In this document: positions 36,841-45,000 of the stretch, in pieces
How positions within the stretch are numbered: the stretch's first letter is position 1
Layout of the letters: each line of letters starts with the position of its first letter
Source: Prorocentrum cordatum
Lineage: Eukaryota; Sar; Dinophyceae; Prorocentrales; Prorocentraceae
Direction: 5' to 3'
Length of the DNA stretch: 45,000 nt
Assembly: GCA_963575745.1 (NCBI GenBank)
Contig: CAUYUJ010000880.1
Location: 289,920 to 334,919, forward strand
Position numbers and translations under genes: made by a program
Notes under the pieces: generated by a model
What the model was told of the DNA's origin: nothing
Databases searched by the model: none
The model's input: only the letters and a program-made list of their open reading frames with translations

Positions 36841-38035
36841 TATTCACCGCATTCGGTGGAGCTCCCTGTTGGGCCACGAAACGTGTGAGGAGTGTGCCAA
36901 ACGGGCGCATGTGGGCGCATGCGAGCGCTGGCATTGGAGCATTCGGTGGAGCCCCCTATGGGGCCACGAAAACGGTGAGGGGTATGCCGAGATGGGCGCC
37001 GTGGGCGCATGCGAGCGCTGGCATTTGGGCTTTCGGTGGAGCTTCCTATGGGGGCCACGAAGCGTGTGAGGGGTGTGCCAAAAAAGGTGTGGTGGGCGCA
37101 TGCGAGCGCTGGCGTGTAGGCGTTCGGTGGAGCTCCCTATGGGGCTAGGACAGGTATGAGGGGTGTGCCAAAACTGGCGCGTTGGGTGCATATGAGCGCT
37201 GGCACTTGGGTATTCGGTTGAGTTCCGTATGGGGCCACGAAACGGTGAGGGTATGCCAAAATGGGCGCCGTGGGCGCATAAGAGCGCTGGCATTTGGGCG
37301 GGGACACGAAACGTGTGAGGGTAGTGCCGACATTGGCGTGGGAGGCATGTGGACGCAGCCACTGGGGCCTTCGGTGGAGCTCCCTATGGGGCCACGAACC
37401 GTGTGAGGGGTGTGCCGAAATGTGCGCGGCTGCATGTGGACGTAGCCACTGGGGCGTTCGGTGGAGCTCCCTATGGGTCCACGAACCGTGTGAGGGGCTG
37501 TGCCGACATGGGCTCGGGACGCATGTGGACGCAGCCATTGGGGCCTTCAGTGGAGCTCCCTATGAGGCCACGAACCGTGTGAGGGCTGTGCCGAAACGGG
37601 CGCGGGACGCATGCGGACTCAGCCATTGGGGTTTTCGGTGGAGTTCCTTGTGGGGCCGCGAACCGTGTGAGGGGTGTGCCGACACGGGCGCTGGACGCAT
37701 GTGGACGCAGCCATTGGGGCCTTCGGTGGAGCTCCCTATGGGGCCACGAACCGTGTGATAGGTGTGCCGAAATTGGCGTGGGACGCATGTGGACATAGCC
37801 ACTGGGGCGTTCGGTGGAGCTCCGTGAGGGTCCACGACCCGCGTGAGGGGTGTGCCAGCATGGGCGTTTGACGCATGCGGACGCAGCCATTGGGGCCTTC
37901 GGTGGAGCTCCCCATGGGGCCACGAACCGTGTGAGGGGTGTGCCGACATGGGTGCGGGACGCATATGGACGCAGCCATTGGGGCTTTCGGTGGAGCTCCC
38001 TATGGGGTCACGAAACGTGTGAGGGGTGCCCCGAG
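36841..38035. repeat. 88-90-bp minisatellite, about 14 units
   Basis: Units share TTCGGTGGAGCTCCCTATGG, GGCCACGAA(A/C)CGTGTGAGG and GTGTGCC(G/A). Unit starts, taken at TTCGGTGG, are at 36,852, 36,942, 37,032, 37,123, 37,213, 37,370, 37,457, 37,546, 37,634, 37,722, 37,810, 37,898 and 37,986. Left units are about 90 bp with GCGCATGCGAGCGCTGGC; right units are about 88 bp with ACGCATGTGGACGCAGCC. Near 37,300 one unit has lost its TTCGGTGG part. Frames are open because stops are absent from the unit. Confidence 0.95.
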
Positions 38036-38040
38036 ATGGG

Positions 38041-38076
38041 TCATGATGGTGATGTTGCTGATGATGAGAATGATGC

Positions 38077-38111
<35 letters not shown>

Positions 38112-38271
38112 ATGATGATGATGATGGTTGTGACGGTGATATTGTTGGTGATGGTGATGGTGATGGTGATGATGACGACGACGATGATGGTGATGATGAT
38201 GACGGTGACGGTGATGATCATGATGATGATGATGATGATGATGATAATGATGATGATGATGGTGTTGATGT

Positions 38272-38309
<38 letters not shown>

Positions 38310-38490
38310 CTGATGATGATGATGATGATAATGATGATGATGAAAATTATGATGAGGATGATGAGGGTGATGCTGATGTTGATGCTGATGCTGGTACTGA
38401 TGCTGATGTTGATGGTGCTGATGATGGTGATGGTGGTGATGATGATGGTGATGAAGACGATGACGATGACGATGACGACGACGAAGACAC
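38041..38490. repeat. (GAT)n array
   Basis: About 450 bp of GAT/GATGGT units, turning to GACGAC at the right. Confidence 0.96.
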
Positions 38491-38685
38491 GCGGAGGGCA
38501 GATGCAGGGATAGAAGGGGAGGACAGAGGATGTGGAGGAGGAGGTGTGAGGAGGAACGCGGGGCGCTGTCTCTTCAACACGGGGACCCAAAACCATAGGA
38601 TTGGTGGGGGAAAACAAGAAAGGGCAGCTGCGTGAAGCAAGCGGGTCCACGGGGAAACGGGCCCTCAAAATTCCAGGCGTCGTGT

Positions 38686-38797
38686 GTGGGGTCCGAGTCG
38701 ATGGCGTCGAAGGATCGCTCCGCCTCGACGGTGCATTACAGACGTCGCCGAGGCATGGCCGATGCATCGGCGATGCGGCGCGATCCTCCGACCCGAC
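38686..38797 (+). repeat. GATGCATC-core element, partial copy
   Basis: GGTCCGAGTCGATGGCGTCG, GGATCGCTCCGCC, then GGCCGATGCATCGGCGATGC and GGCGCGATCCTCCGACCC. It corresponds to the left half of the 5,093 element and, as at 18,229, is followed directly by a CTTCTCAGAAG element. Confidence 0.65.
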
Positions 38798-38799
38798 CT

Positions 38800-38982
38800 T
38801 CGGCGGCGAGCGAGGGGGGGAAGTGAGAAGGAGAAGGCCTTCTCAGGCGGTTCGGAATTCCCCCGGCCTTCTAAGGAGTTGTCTAAGCTTTCCCCGAAGA
38901 CAAAACGCACTTCTCAGAAGGCGCGAGGGCTTCTGAGAAGTCCCGCCGCCTTCTGAGAAGGCCTTCTCCTTCTCGCTTCCCC
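38800..38982. mobile_element. CTTCTCAGAAG foldback family D, copy 3
   Basis: Left end TTCGGCGGCGAGCGAGGGGG then AAGTGAGAAGGAGAAGG. The interior has CTTCTCAGAAGGC and CTTCTGAGAAG. The right end CCTTCTCCTTCTCGCTTCCC stops where the AT-rich element at 38,983 begins. Confidence 0.8.
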
Positions 38983-39141
38983 CGACGAAAAATAAAACAT
39001 ACCCTAGAAGTACCCCAAAAAGGTCAAACAATACTTAAAACATAGTCCCCCGACTATTTTTAGACTATTATTTCACTATGTTTAGGGTATTTTCATTCTT
39101 CGTCGAAATCCCCCTGTAGGGGGACAGGCCCGACTTAAACC
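38983..39141 (+). mobile_element. AT-rich MITE family F, copy 3
   Basis: CGACGAAAAATAAAACATAC at the left and GTATTTTCATTCTTCGTCG at about 39,090 are inverted. A further GGGGGACAGGCCCGAC right end is typical of the family. The interior has ATAGTCCCCCGACTATTTTT. Confidence 0.75.
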
Positions 39142-39312
39142 TACTCCCCACTCGGACCCCACCTAGGAGGCCTCCAAAGATGTCCTCCGTCGTCGGGCTC
39201 CCGGGGCCCTCCACAGGTCCCGCTGGGATCGGCGAGAGGGGTGCGGAGTGGACGGGGGGTGATTTCTGGCAGCGGCTGCCAAGGTGGACTGCATTTACCC
39301 GAACCTAGCTCT
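39142..39312 (+). other. Unassigned sequence
   Basis: No gene seen between two AT-rich family F copies. Confidence 0.4.
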
Positions 39313-39471
39313 AAGTTGGGCCTGTGCCTTTACATGAGGAATGCTCAAAGACAGTAAAAAAATAATCGGGGGACGTTTTTCTTGTATGTTCTACTTTTGA
39401 AGATTTGTTGAGTATCTTTTGTTTGTCCTCCAAAGCCTGCCTGTAGGAGGACACGCCCGACCGAAACCCAG
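39313..39471 (+). mobile_element. AT-rich MITE family F, copy 4
   Basis: AAGTTGGGCCTGTGCC at the left and GGAGGACACGCCCGACC at the right are inverted relatives. The interior is A/T-rich. Confidence 0.65.
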
Positions 39472-39742
39472 CTCATAAGCGGGCCATGAAGGCCCCAGGT
39501 GGCTTCGGGGGTGGTACGTACCTCCGCGGAGTGGGCGGTAGGTACCTCCGCGGAGTGGGCGGGGCCCGCTTGGCTTGGACCGTTGGCCACCAGTGGGGGC
39601 GGCGCAATAAGGGGGGTCGTTTTGAGCAGGCGTGGGGATGGGCCTCCTGGAAGGCAGGAGCTCCCGGGGAGCCTCCCTGGAAGCGCCGAGGGGGCCCAGC
39701 CCCCCGGCGGCAGGACACTTCGCATGCCGTGGACCCCCGGAG
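39472..39742 (+). other. Unassigned, with 23-bp tandem duplication
   Basis: TACCTCCGCGGAGTGGGCGG occurs twice at about 39,518 and 39,542. No gene recognised. Confidence 0.5.
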
Positions 39743-39902
39743 TCAGGAGGGAAAGACACACACACACACAGACACAATGAGTCGTCGACTCCTAGGAAGA
39801 TATGGGAAAATATGGGAAGTGCGGGGGGGAAGACAAACACCCAGAAACTGTGAGAAAGTAGGGGGGATCCTGTATTTGTGTATATTTATCTGCGTGTCCC
39901 AG
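39743..39902 (+). mobile_element. TCAG-CCCAG repeat family, copy 4
   Basis: TCAGGAGGGAAAGACACAC at the left, AAAATATGGGAAGTGCGGGG inside, and a T-rich tract with GCGTGTCCCAG at the right. As at 19,254 it is followed by GGCCCCTTCA and a GC-rich open frame. Confidence 0.75.
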
Positions 39903-40030
39903 GGCCCCTTCACAGAGGCGCTGGCCCGTTCCCCGTGGGGCCGGCGCCCCGTGCCGAGCTGTGCTGGCTGCGGTCTCCCAGGCACGCCCGGGGCCCTCTG
40001 GAGGCTCGGGGGCGGCCAGGAGGGGGAACC
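39903..40030 (+). other. Candidate exon behind repeat acceptor
   Basis: After CCCAG, one frame reads GPFTEALARSPWGRRPVPSC, then AGCGLPGTPGALWRLGGG. It ends at a CTC tract. No domain; assignment depends on the acceptor-like end of the repeat. Confidence 0.25.
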
Positions 40031-40034
40031 TCCT

Positions 40035-40262
40035 CCCTCCTCCTCCTCCTCCTCCTCCTCCTCCTCCTCCTCCTCCTCCTCCTCCTCCTCCCTCCTCCTC
40101 CTCCTCCTCCTCCTCCTCCTCCTCCTCCTCCCTCCTCCTCCTCCCTCCTCCCTCCTCCCTCCTCCCTCCCTCCTCCTCCTCCTCCTCCCCTCCTCCTCCT
40201 CCTCCTCCTCCTCCTCCTCCTCCTCCTCCTCCTCCTCCTCCTCCTCCTCCTCCTCCCCCTCG
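40035..40262. repeat. (CTC)n pyrimidine tract
   Basis: About 230 bp of CTC/CCT units. Confidence 0.95.
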
Positions 40263-40290
40263 GGCCTCCTCCCCCTCGGGGGGGTGGATA

Positions 40291-40508
40291 TCATTTTAGA
40301 CGCCTGAAATGGGCACGGAAAGAATGGGTACGATGCCCAACAACAAAGGTTGTCCCAAACCAGCAGCGGCCGCTGTTGGGCAGGCGGCCTTCTGTCTCAA
40401 ATGGACAGAGGCCGCGGCGACACCGACAGCGAGTCCAGTTCAGAATGAACAGGGACTGCTGTTGGGCATTGTACCCATTCTTTCCGTATCCATTTCGGGC
40501 GTCCAAAA
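40291..40508 (-). mobile_element. MITE family C, copy 2
   Basis: The left terminal repeat ATTTTAGACGCCTGAAATGG then GGCACGGAAAGAATGGG and the right one CCCATTCTTTCCGTATCC then GGGCGTCCAAAAT are inverted over about 50 bp. The interior matches 1,130-1,330 in reverse orientation. Confidence 0.85.
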
Positions 40509-40655
40509 TCATGGCGTGGGCCATGATATTCCCCCAGATTTCATGACGCCGGTTTTTATTTAATTGCGTCCCTGTCCCCCCCTTGGGCCGCGCACAGGCC
40601 GCCGGCCACGAGCTCCCCCCTCCTCTTGGGCGCCCCCCTCTTGGCCGCCCCTGGA
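40509..40655 (+). mobile_element. MITE family B, copy 2 (left end missing)
   Basis: Shares GGCCATGAT, CATGACGCC, GGGCCGCGCACA and CCCCCCTCTTGGCCGC with 681-876. The left terminal repeat is absent; it joins directly to family C copy 2. Confidence 0.6.
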
Positions 40656-40770
40656 AGCCAACGAGCGCGAAGCGTGCGGAGGTTCTGGGAAGGAGGCCAT
40701 TTGCCTTCTGCGCAGCCCTTGCCCTGCCTTGATGGGCCGCCTTTCTCGCGCTACCCCCCTTCTGCGCGCC

Positions 40771-40819
40771 GCCGAACATCGTCGTCGTCATCGTCGTCGT
40801 CGTCGGCGGCGTCGTCGTG

Positions 40820-40850
<31 letters not shown>

Positions 40851-40935
40851 TCGTCGTCGTGGTCGTCGAGGTCGAGGTCGAGGTCGTCGAGGTCGTCGAG
40901 GTCGAGGTCGCCGAGGTCGTCGAGGTCGTGCCCTC
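40771..40935. repeat. (GTC)n array
   Basis: GTCGTC and GAGGTC units of about 165 bp. Confidence 0.93.
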
Positions 40936-41132
40936 TGTGTGCTGCGCCGCCGCCAGGCGGGGCAGGCCCCCGAGCCCGCCGCGGCGCTGGCGGCGCTGGA
41001 GGCGCTGGAGGCGACGCTCCTGGAGCTGTCCGAGGATCGGCGGCGCGCCCCGGGGAGGGGTTCCCCGCGGTGCCTGGTGCCCACTGGGAGGCGCCAACGT
41101 TCGACCCCACGCAGGAGCGATCTTTCGCCCAG
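40936..41132 (+). other. Candidate exon(s) upstream of introner-like element
   Basis: Two frames look protein-like here. One holds LAALEALEATLLELSEDRRR at about 40,985-41,045. The other holds PAVPGAHWEAPTFDPTQERS and FAQ, ending at CAG just before GT at 41,133. The second continues in phase into the short frame at 41,343-41,420 if 41,133-41,342 is removed. No domain recognised. Confidence 0.35.
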
Positions 41133-41342
41133 GTTCGGCGGCGAGCAAAGGGGGGGGAAGTGAGAAGGAGAACGCCTCCTCAGAAGGCGGCGGGGCTTCT
41201 CAGAAGCCCCCTCGCGCCTTCTGGGAAGTTGTCTGTGGCTTCGGGGAAGGCTTGGACAACTTCTCAGAAGGCCCGGGGGCTTCCGAGCCTTCTGAGAAGG
41301 CCCGCCCCTTCTCACTTCCCCCCCCTCGTTCGCCGTCTACAG
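41133..41342 (+). other. Candidate intron, 210 nt, formed by family D element
   Basis: The donor is CAG|GTTCGG at 41,133 and the acceptor TCTACAG|GAG ending at 41,342. Both lie inside a 24-bp direct repeat (41,112-41,135 and 41,340-41,363, two mismatches) that flanks the element. Joining gives phase 0 continuity and adds the six codons EWSFAQ, which repeat ERSFAQ upstream. Confidence 0.45.
41136..41339. mobile_element. CTTCTCAGAAG foldback family D, copy 4
   Basis: Terminal inverted repeats of about 30 bp: CGGCGGCGAGCAAAGGGGGG at the left, CCCCCCCTCGTTCGCCGTC at the right. The interior has CTTCTCAGAAGGC and CTTCTCAGAAGCC. It is the only copy in the window with an evident long target duplication. 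Confidence 0.85.
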
Positions 41343-41420
41343 GAGTGGTCTTTCGCCCAGGTTGCCTCTGGTGCGGGCCCACTGGGGCCGCCCGATCGCC
41401 GAACGCGGTGCGATAATTAG
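41343..41420 (+). other. Candidate terminal exon
   Basis: EWSFAQVASGAGPLGPPDRR then TRCDN and TAG at 41,418-41,420, in phase with the frame upstream of the candidate intron. Confidence 0.35.
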
Positions 41421-41499
41421 TGGCGTCTTGCGCGCCTGTGTTTGGTCCCCCCGTGGCCCCCCCAGGAGCCGCGCACCAGAGGTCACTCTCACCCAGGGT

Positions 41500-41605
41500 T
41501 AAGTCGGGCCTGTCCCCCTACAGGGGGATTGTTTACGAATTATCCCGGCAAAGCAACCTAACAGCGATGTGTAGGAGCATATCTGGAAGCATCCCCCTTA
41601 AGATT
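41500..41605 (+). mobile_element. AT-rich MITE family F, partial copy 5
   Basis: TTAAGTCGGGCCTGTCCCCC and TACAGGGGGAT match the family terminus. The opposite end is not clear; GCATCCCCCTTAAG at about 41,590 may be an inverted relative. Confidence 0.5.
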
Positions 41606-41679
41606 CAGATGATAATCCAGTTGTAGAGTTCTGCTGTTCTCGCAGTCGTAGTCGCATTCGCGATGACAGTCGCAGTGGC

Positions 41680-42750
41680 CTGCATTAGCCTCAGCCTCAG
41701 CCTCAGCCTGCCTCAGCATCAGCCTCAGCCTCAGCTTCAGCCTGCCTCAGCCTCAGCCTCAGCCTGCTCCTGCATCAGCCTCAGTCTGCCTGCAGCCTCG
41801 GCCTCAGCCTCAGCCTGCCTCAGCCTGCCTGCAGCCTCAGCCTCAGCCTCAGCCTGCCTCAGCATCAGCCTGCCTCAGCCTCAGCCTCAGCCTGCCTCAG
41901 CCTCAGCCTCAGCCTGCTTCAGCCTCAGCCTCAGTCTGCCTTCAGCCTCGGCCTCAGCCTCAGCCTGCCTCAGCCTCAGCCTGCATCAGCCTCAGCCTCA
42001 GCCTCAGCCTGCCTCAGCATCAGCCTGCCTCAGCCTCAGCCTGCCTCTGCCTCAGCCTCAGCCTGCTTCAGCCTCAGCCTCAGTCTGCCTTCAGCCTCGG
42101 CCTCAGCCTCAGCCTGCCTCAGCCTCAGCCTGCATCAGCCTCAGCCTCAGCCTCAGCCTGCCTCAGCATCAGCCTGCCTCAGCCTCAGCCTCAGCCTGCC
42201 TCAGCCTCAGCCTCAGCCTGCTTCAGCCTCAGCCTCAGTCTGCCTTCAGCCTCGGCCTCAGCCTCAGCCTGCCTCAGCCTCAGCCTGCATCAGCCTCAGC
42301 CTCAGCCTCAGCCTGCCTCAGCATCAGCCTGCCTCAGCCTCAGCCTCAGCCTGCCTCTGCCTCAGCCTCAGCCTGCTTCAGCCTCAGCCTCAATCTGCCT
42401 TCAGCCTCGGCTTCAGCCTCTCAGCCTGCCTCTGCCTCAGCCTGCCTCAGCCTCAGCCTCAGCCTCAGCCTGCCTCAGCCTCAGCCTTCAGCCTCAGCCC
42501 AGTCTGCCTCAGCCTCCCTCAGCCTCGGCCTCAGCCTGCCTCAGCCTCAGCCTCAGCCTGCAGGCCTCAGCCTCAGCCTGCCTCAGCCTCAGCCTCAGTC
42601 TGCCTTCAGCCTCGGCAGCCAGCCTCAGCCTGGCTCAGCTGCCTCAGCCTCAGCCTCAGCCTGCATCAGCCTCAGCCTCAGGCCTTCAGGCCTCAGCCTC
42701 AGCCTGCCTCAGCCTGCCTCAGCCTCAGCATCAGCCTGCCTCAGCATTCA
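41680..42750. repeat. CAGCCT satellite with 150-155-bp higher-order unit
   Basis: CAGCCT and CTGCCT hexamers over about 1,070 bp. A marker, CTGCCTTCAGCCTCGGC, recurs at 41,936, 42,085, 42,240, 42,395 and 42,600, showing a higher-order period of 149-155 bp in the middle. One frame stays open for 386 codons (Gln/Pro/Ser/Ala), which follows from the hexamer. Confidence 0.96.
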
Positions 42751-42751
42751 A

Positions 42752-43068
42752 AATGTGGCCAGGGAATGGAATTCTGGGAACTCGAAGAACACGAAGTGGC
42801 CTACAGTTTGCTCCGGGCATTAAAAATCATGCCCAGGAATGGAGTTCTGGGAAGTCCAAGAGCACGAAGTGGCCTACAGTTGGCTCCGGGCATCCAAAAT
42901 GTGGCCCGGGAATGGAGTTCTGGGAACTCGAAGACCACGAAGTGGCCTACAGTTGGCTCCGGGCATCCAAAATGTACGCTAGGAATGGAGTTATGGGAAC
43001 TCGAAGACCACGAAGTGGCCTACAGTTGGCTCTGGGCATCCAAAATGTACGACGGGAATGGAGTTCTA
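42752..43068. repeat. 73-bp satellite, 4-5 units
   Basis: Units share GGAATGGAGTTCTGGGAACT, CGAAGTGGCCTACAGTTGGC and CTCCGGGCATCCAAAATG. The marker TTCTGGG recurs at exact 73-bp steps (42,771; 42,844; 42,917; 42,990; 43,063). It joins directly to the CAGCCT satellite. Confidence 0.96.
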
Positions 43069-43189
43069 GCAGCGCCAAGAGCGATTTTGCGAGGATGTCC
43101 CAGGCGATTTGAGCTTCGACGGCAGCCGCCCCGGGTCCCGCCCCGACCCCCCTGAGGAGTCATGATGCTCTCTTTTGACCCCACTAAAA

Positions 43190-43372
43190 ACCTATCAGTC
43201 TTCGCTGTTAGGTAAAAATGAAAAATACCCCAAAAAAGTAGTCAACAATTAATCTAAAAATAGTCCGGGGACTATTTTTGGAGTATTGTTCGACCTTTTC
43301 GGGGCATTTTTGGAGTATGATTCATTTTTCGTCGAAATCCTCCTGTAGGGGGACACGCCCGACCTAAACCCA
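43190..43372 (+). mobile_element. AT-rich MITE family F, copy 6
   Basis: Centre AAAAATAGTCC GG GGACTATTTTT (43,256-43,279) is a perfect inverted repeat. The right part CATTTTTCGTCGAAATCCTC and GGGGGACACGCCCGACC is typical of the family. Confidence 0.75.
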
Positions 43373-43594
43373 GGGCCACTCTTTGCGCGTAGCCGAAGGA
43401 TTGAGTAGGCATGCGTGGAGCTGACGCGTGGGCGCCAGGTCCACAGATCTGGGCAGGTCCCCCCGAACCACATGCGGCCAGTGCCGCCCGATTCGGCGAC
43501 GGCTCGCACCGAGTCTGCTCGGACAGCGGGAGCCGTCGCTGATCCACGCATTGCTAACCCGTTTGTTTGCGATGTCTCAAAATCAGCCGAGCAG

Positions 43595-43642
43595 GTATGC
43601 AGCCGAGATAAGAGTGCTCGAAAGTCGTGGCCAGAAGCGTAC
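43595..43642 (+). repeat. 48-bp direct repeat, first copy
   Basis: Identical to 43,819-43,866. It starts GTATGCAGCCGAGATAAGAG and ends GCCAGAAGCGTAC. Confidence 0.95.
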
Positions 43643-43818
43643 AGTCGGGGCCCTGAAGAAGGAACCCTTTTTTCGTTGGGGAGGGGCTCCGCGTTCCTCG
43701 AGTGTTTCGCAGCTTGCCTCAGGCTTGCCACAGGTTTTCGACCGGAAATCGAAGGTTAACTTATGGAAAAGAGGGGTCTCGTTCCTTATTTAGGGTTCCT
43801 TAGGTCAACGCCCCGACT

Positions 43819-43866
43819 GTATGCAGCCGAGATAAGAGTGCTCGAAAGTCGTGGCCAGAAGCGTAC
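43819..43866 (+). repeat. 48-bp direct repeat, second copy
   Basis: Identical to 43,595-43,642, 224 bp downstream. Both copies lie in otherwise unique sequence. Confidence 0.95.
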
Positions 43867-44626
43867 GCAGTGTGACCGAACTTGTGACCGAACTGGACGA
43901 TCGTTTCGGCTCCAAGCCAGAAGTTTCGGTCGCACGTTGGCGCAGTCGCGTTCGGGAGAATTCGGGTCCTTCGGTTTGGGGGGGATTCCGTCAGGTGCTT
44001 GCCGGATGTGGTCGACATTCGGAAGACACCTACACGAAATTTGGACGACATGCCAAAGAAGGGTGGTCGACATCTGGACGAAGTCTAGTCGAAATCACGT
44101 GTACGATAGGGCCGCAGAGGTTCGCAGAGATTCCCACGAAGGCTCACCTAGCAGGGGGAAGTGTCGAAGAAGAAACACATGCATAGCATAAAGCCTGGTC
44201 ATGGCGCCCGAAGTCATGTGCCCGACTTCGTGACAGGAAACGTAGTGTGACCGAAACTGTAACCGAAATGGTAAATCGCTTCGGCTTCAAACCAAGAACT
44301 TCGAAAATTCGGGCGCCAGTATCGGTCCCACTCGGGCAGACTTTCGGAGCACCACACCTCCCTGACAGAGACGAGGCTGCGTGATCAGGGTCGACGAATA
44401 AAAAGCTGCATGCATGGTTTTTGTTATTCATTGCTTTGCCGTTCGGCGCCAGCCCTCGCACCCCCCCTTCCCCCCCCACGGAGTAGATCTTGGCTGTTTT
44501 TTGCGCCCGTTCCGAGCAGGCGGAGTCCCTGCCCCATAGGACGCACGCTTCCAAACAGTCGCACCAAGCAGGGGCCCGGAGCAAGACCCCCCCCCGCCCC
44601 CCCCTCTCTTCCGCCCAATTCGGGGG
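43867..44626 (+). other. Unassigned sequence
   Basis: No gene recognised. GTGTGACCGAA followed by GTGACCGAA or GTAACCGAA and TCGNTTCGGCT recurs at about 43,869-43,915 and 44,246-44,290, an imperfect internal duplication. Confidence 0.5.
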
Positions 44627-44633
44627 TGGGCAG

Positions 44634-44745
44634 GCCTCCTACCCTGACACGTCGATTAGCGAATTGGCCGTTTTTTCTTCGCGAGAGGGCGTCGCGGCCA
44701 TCATCTTTGCGGGTCCAGGCCCGTCGGTTTCGGTCCCAGGCCGTT
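44634..44745 (+). repeat. Dispersed repeat G, copy 2
   Basis: Matches 8,697-8,812 closely, including ACCCTGACACGTCGAT, CTTCGCGAGAGGGCGTCGCG and GTCGGTTTCGGTCC. Confidence 0.8.
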
Positions 44746-44929
44746 TTCACTAAGGGGAGGCTTCCTAAAGGGAGACTTGTCCACCGCCGACCCAATACAG
44801 GCGGCATGATTGGACCGGACGGCCACGATCCCTTGTCCTACGGCGCGCCTCTTCACCGCCCTCGCTCTATGATGCTCCCACCTGCTTTGGCTTTGCGCAC
44901 CCGAAAGAATTTCGAGCACCAGGGAAGAC

Positions 44930-45000
44930 GCCGAGGAAGAAGAAAAAGGAGGAGGGAGGAGGGAAGAGGGAAGAGCGAGGAGGAGGAGGGAGGAGGGAGG
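44930..45000. repeat. GGA-rich purine tract at window end
   Basis: GAGGAGGAGGGAGG units running off the window. Confidence 0.9.

Noticed and set aside
36841-38035. CRISPR-like array
   Set aside because: Units are contiguous 88-90-bp direct repeats without unique spacers, and no cas-like gene is present.
39090-39100. Telomere-like TTTAGGG
   Set aside because: A single occurrence inside an AT-rich element, with no tandem array.
41663-42823. 386-codon frame rich in Gln, Pro, Ala and Ser
   Set aside because: It is the translation of the CAGCCT satellite. There is no non-repetitive coding part and it runs into a second satellite.

Overview
The window looks like intergenic and repeat-dominated nuclear DNA of a dinoflagellate. 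The evidence is the very GC-rich background, the extreme density of microsatellites, minisatellites and short foldback elements, a Copia element of a type I associate with dinoflagellate genomes, a LINE fossil with the usual dinoflagellate architecture (AP-type endonuclease, reverse transcriptase, C-terminal zinc fingers), and an 18-of-22 match to the dinoflagellate spliced leader inside the LTRs. The genus cannot be fixed from this window; a Prorocentrum-like organism is only a guess. I recognise no prokaryotic gene, tRNA, rRNA or CRISPR array.

Layout. 1-8,500: pyrimidine tracts, (GT)n, (GAC)n and (CATA)n arrays, small inverted-repeat elements, no convincing gene. 8,537-13,640: a decayed LINE with ORF1-like coiled coil, endonuclease, reverse transcriptase and zinc-finger remnants split by frameshifts. 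13,674-19,260: dispersed repeats, two very large palindromes (14,355-14,508 and 18,822-19,047) and more arrays. 19,369-19,800: the best candidate host gene, a 143-residue protein starting MGCGGS (myristoylation/palmitoylation type N-terminus) with an Ala/Glu/Lys helical repeat, preceded by a repeat-supplied splice-acceptor-like sequence. 19,800-22,610: minisatellites and a dispersed repeat. 22,616-32,998: a young, almost intact Copia retrotransposon with 182-bp LTRs differing at two positions and a CCAGG target duplication. 33,000-45,000: MITE-like elements, an 88-90-bp minisatellite (36,841-38,035), (GAT)n, a CAGCCT satellite (41,680-42,750), a 73-bp satellite, and scattered exon-like GC-rich islands.

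The Copia element is the most interesting object. Gag-protease (22,963-25,506) and integrase-RT-RNase H (to 32,547) lie in one frame, separated by a single TGA followed by CGG and a 12-bp stem-loop, which resembles a translational readthrough signal. Between protease and integrase there are about 1,080 extra residues. They hold two tandem modules whose motif order resembles the cytosine-5 methyltransferase-like domains of dinoflagellate Copia polyproteins (the first lacks the Pro-Cys motif), followed by two identical-spacing Cys2-His-Cys motifs.

A second candidate system is a foldback family with a CTTCTCAGAAG core, present four times. The copy at 41,136-41,339 sits between two 24-bp direct repeats that place a GT donor and an AG acceptor exactly so that splicing would be phase 0 and in frame, as expected for an introner-type element.
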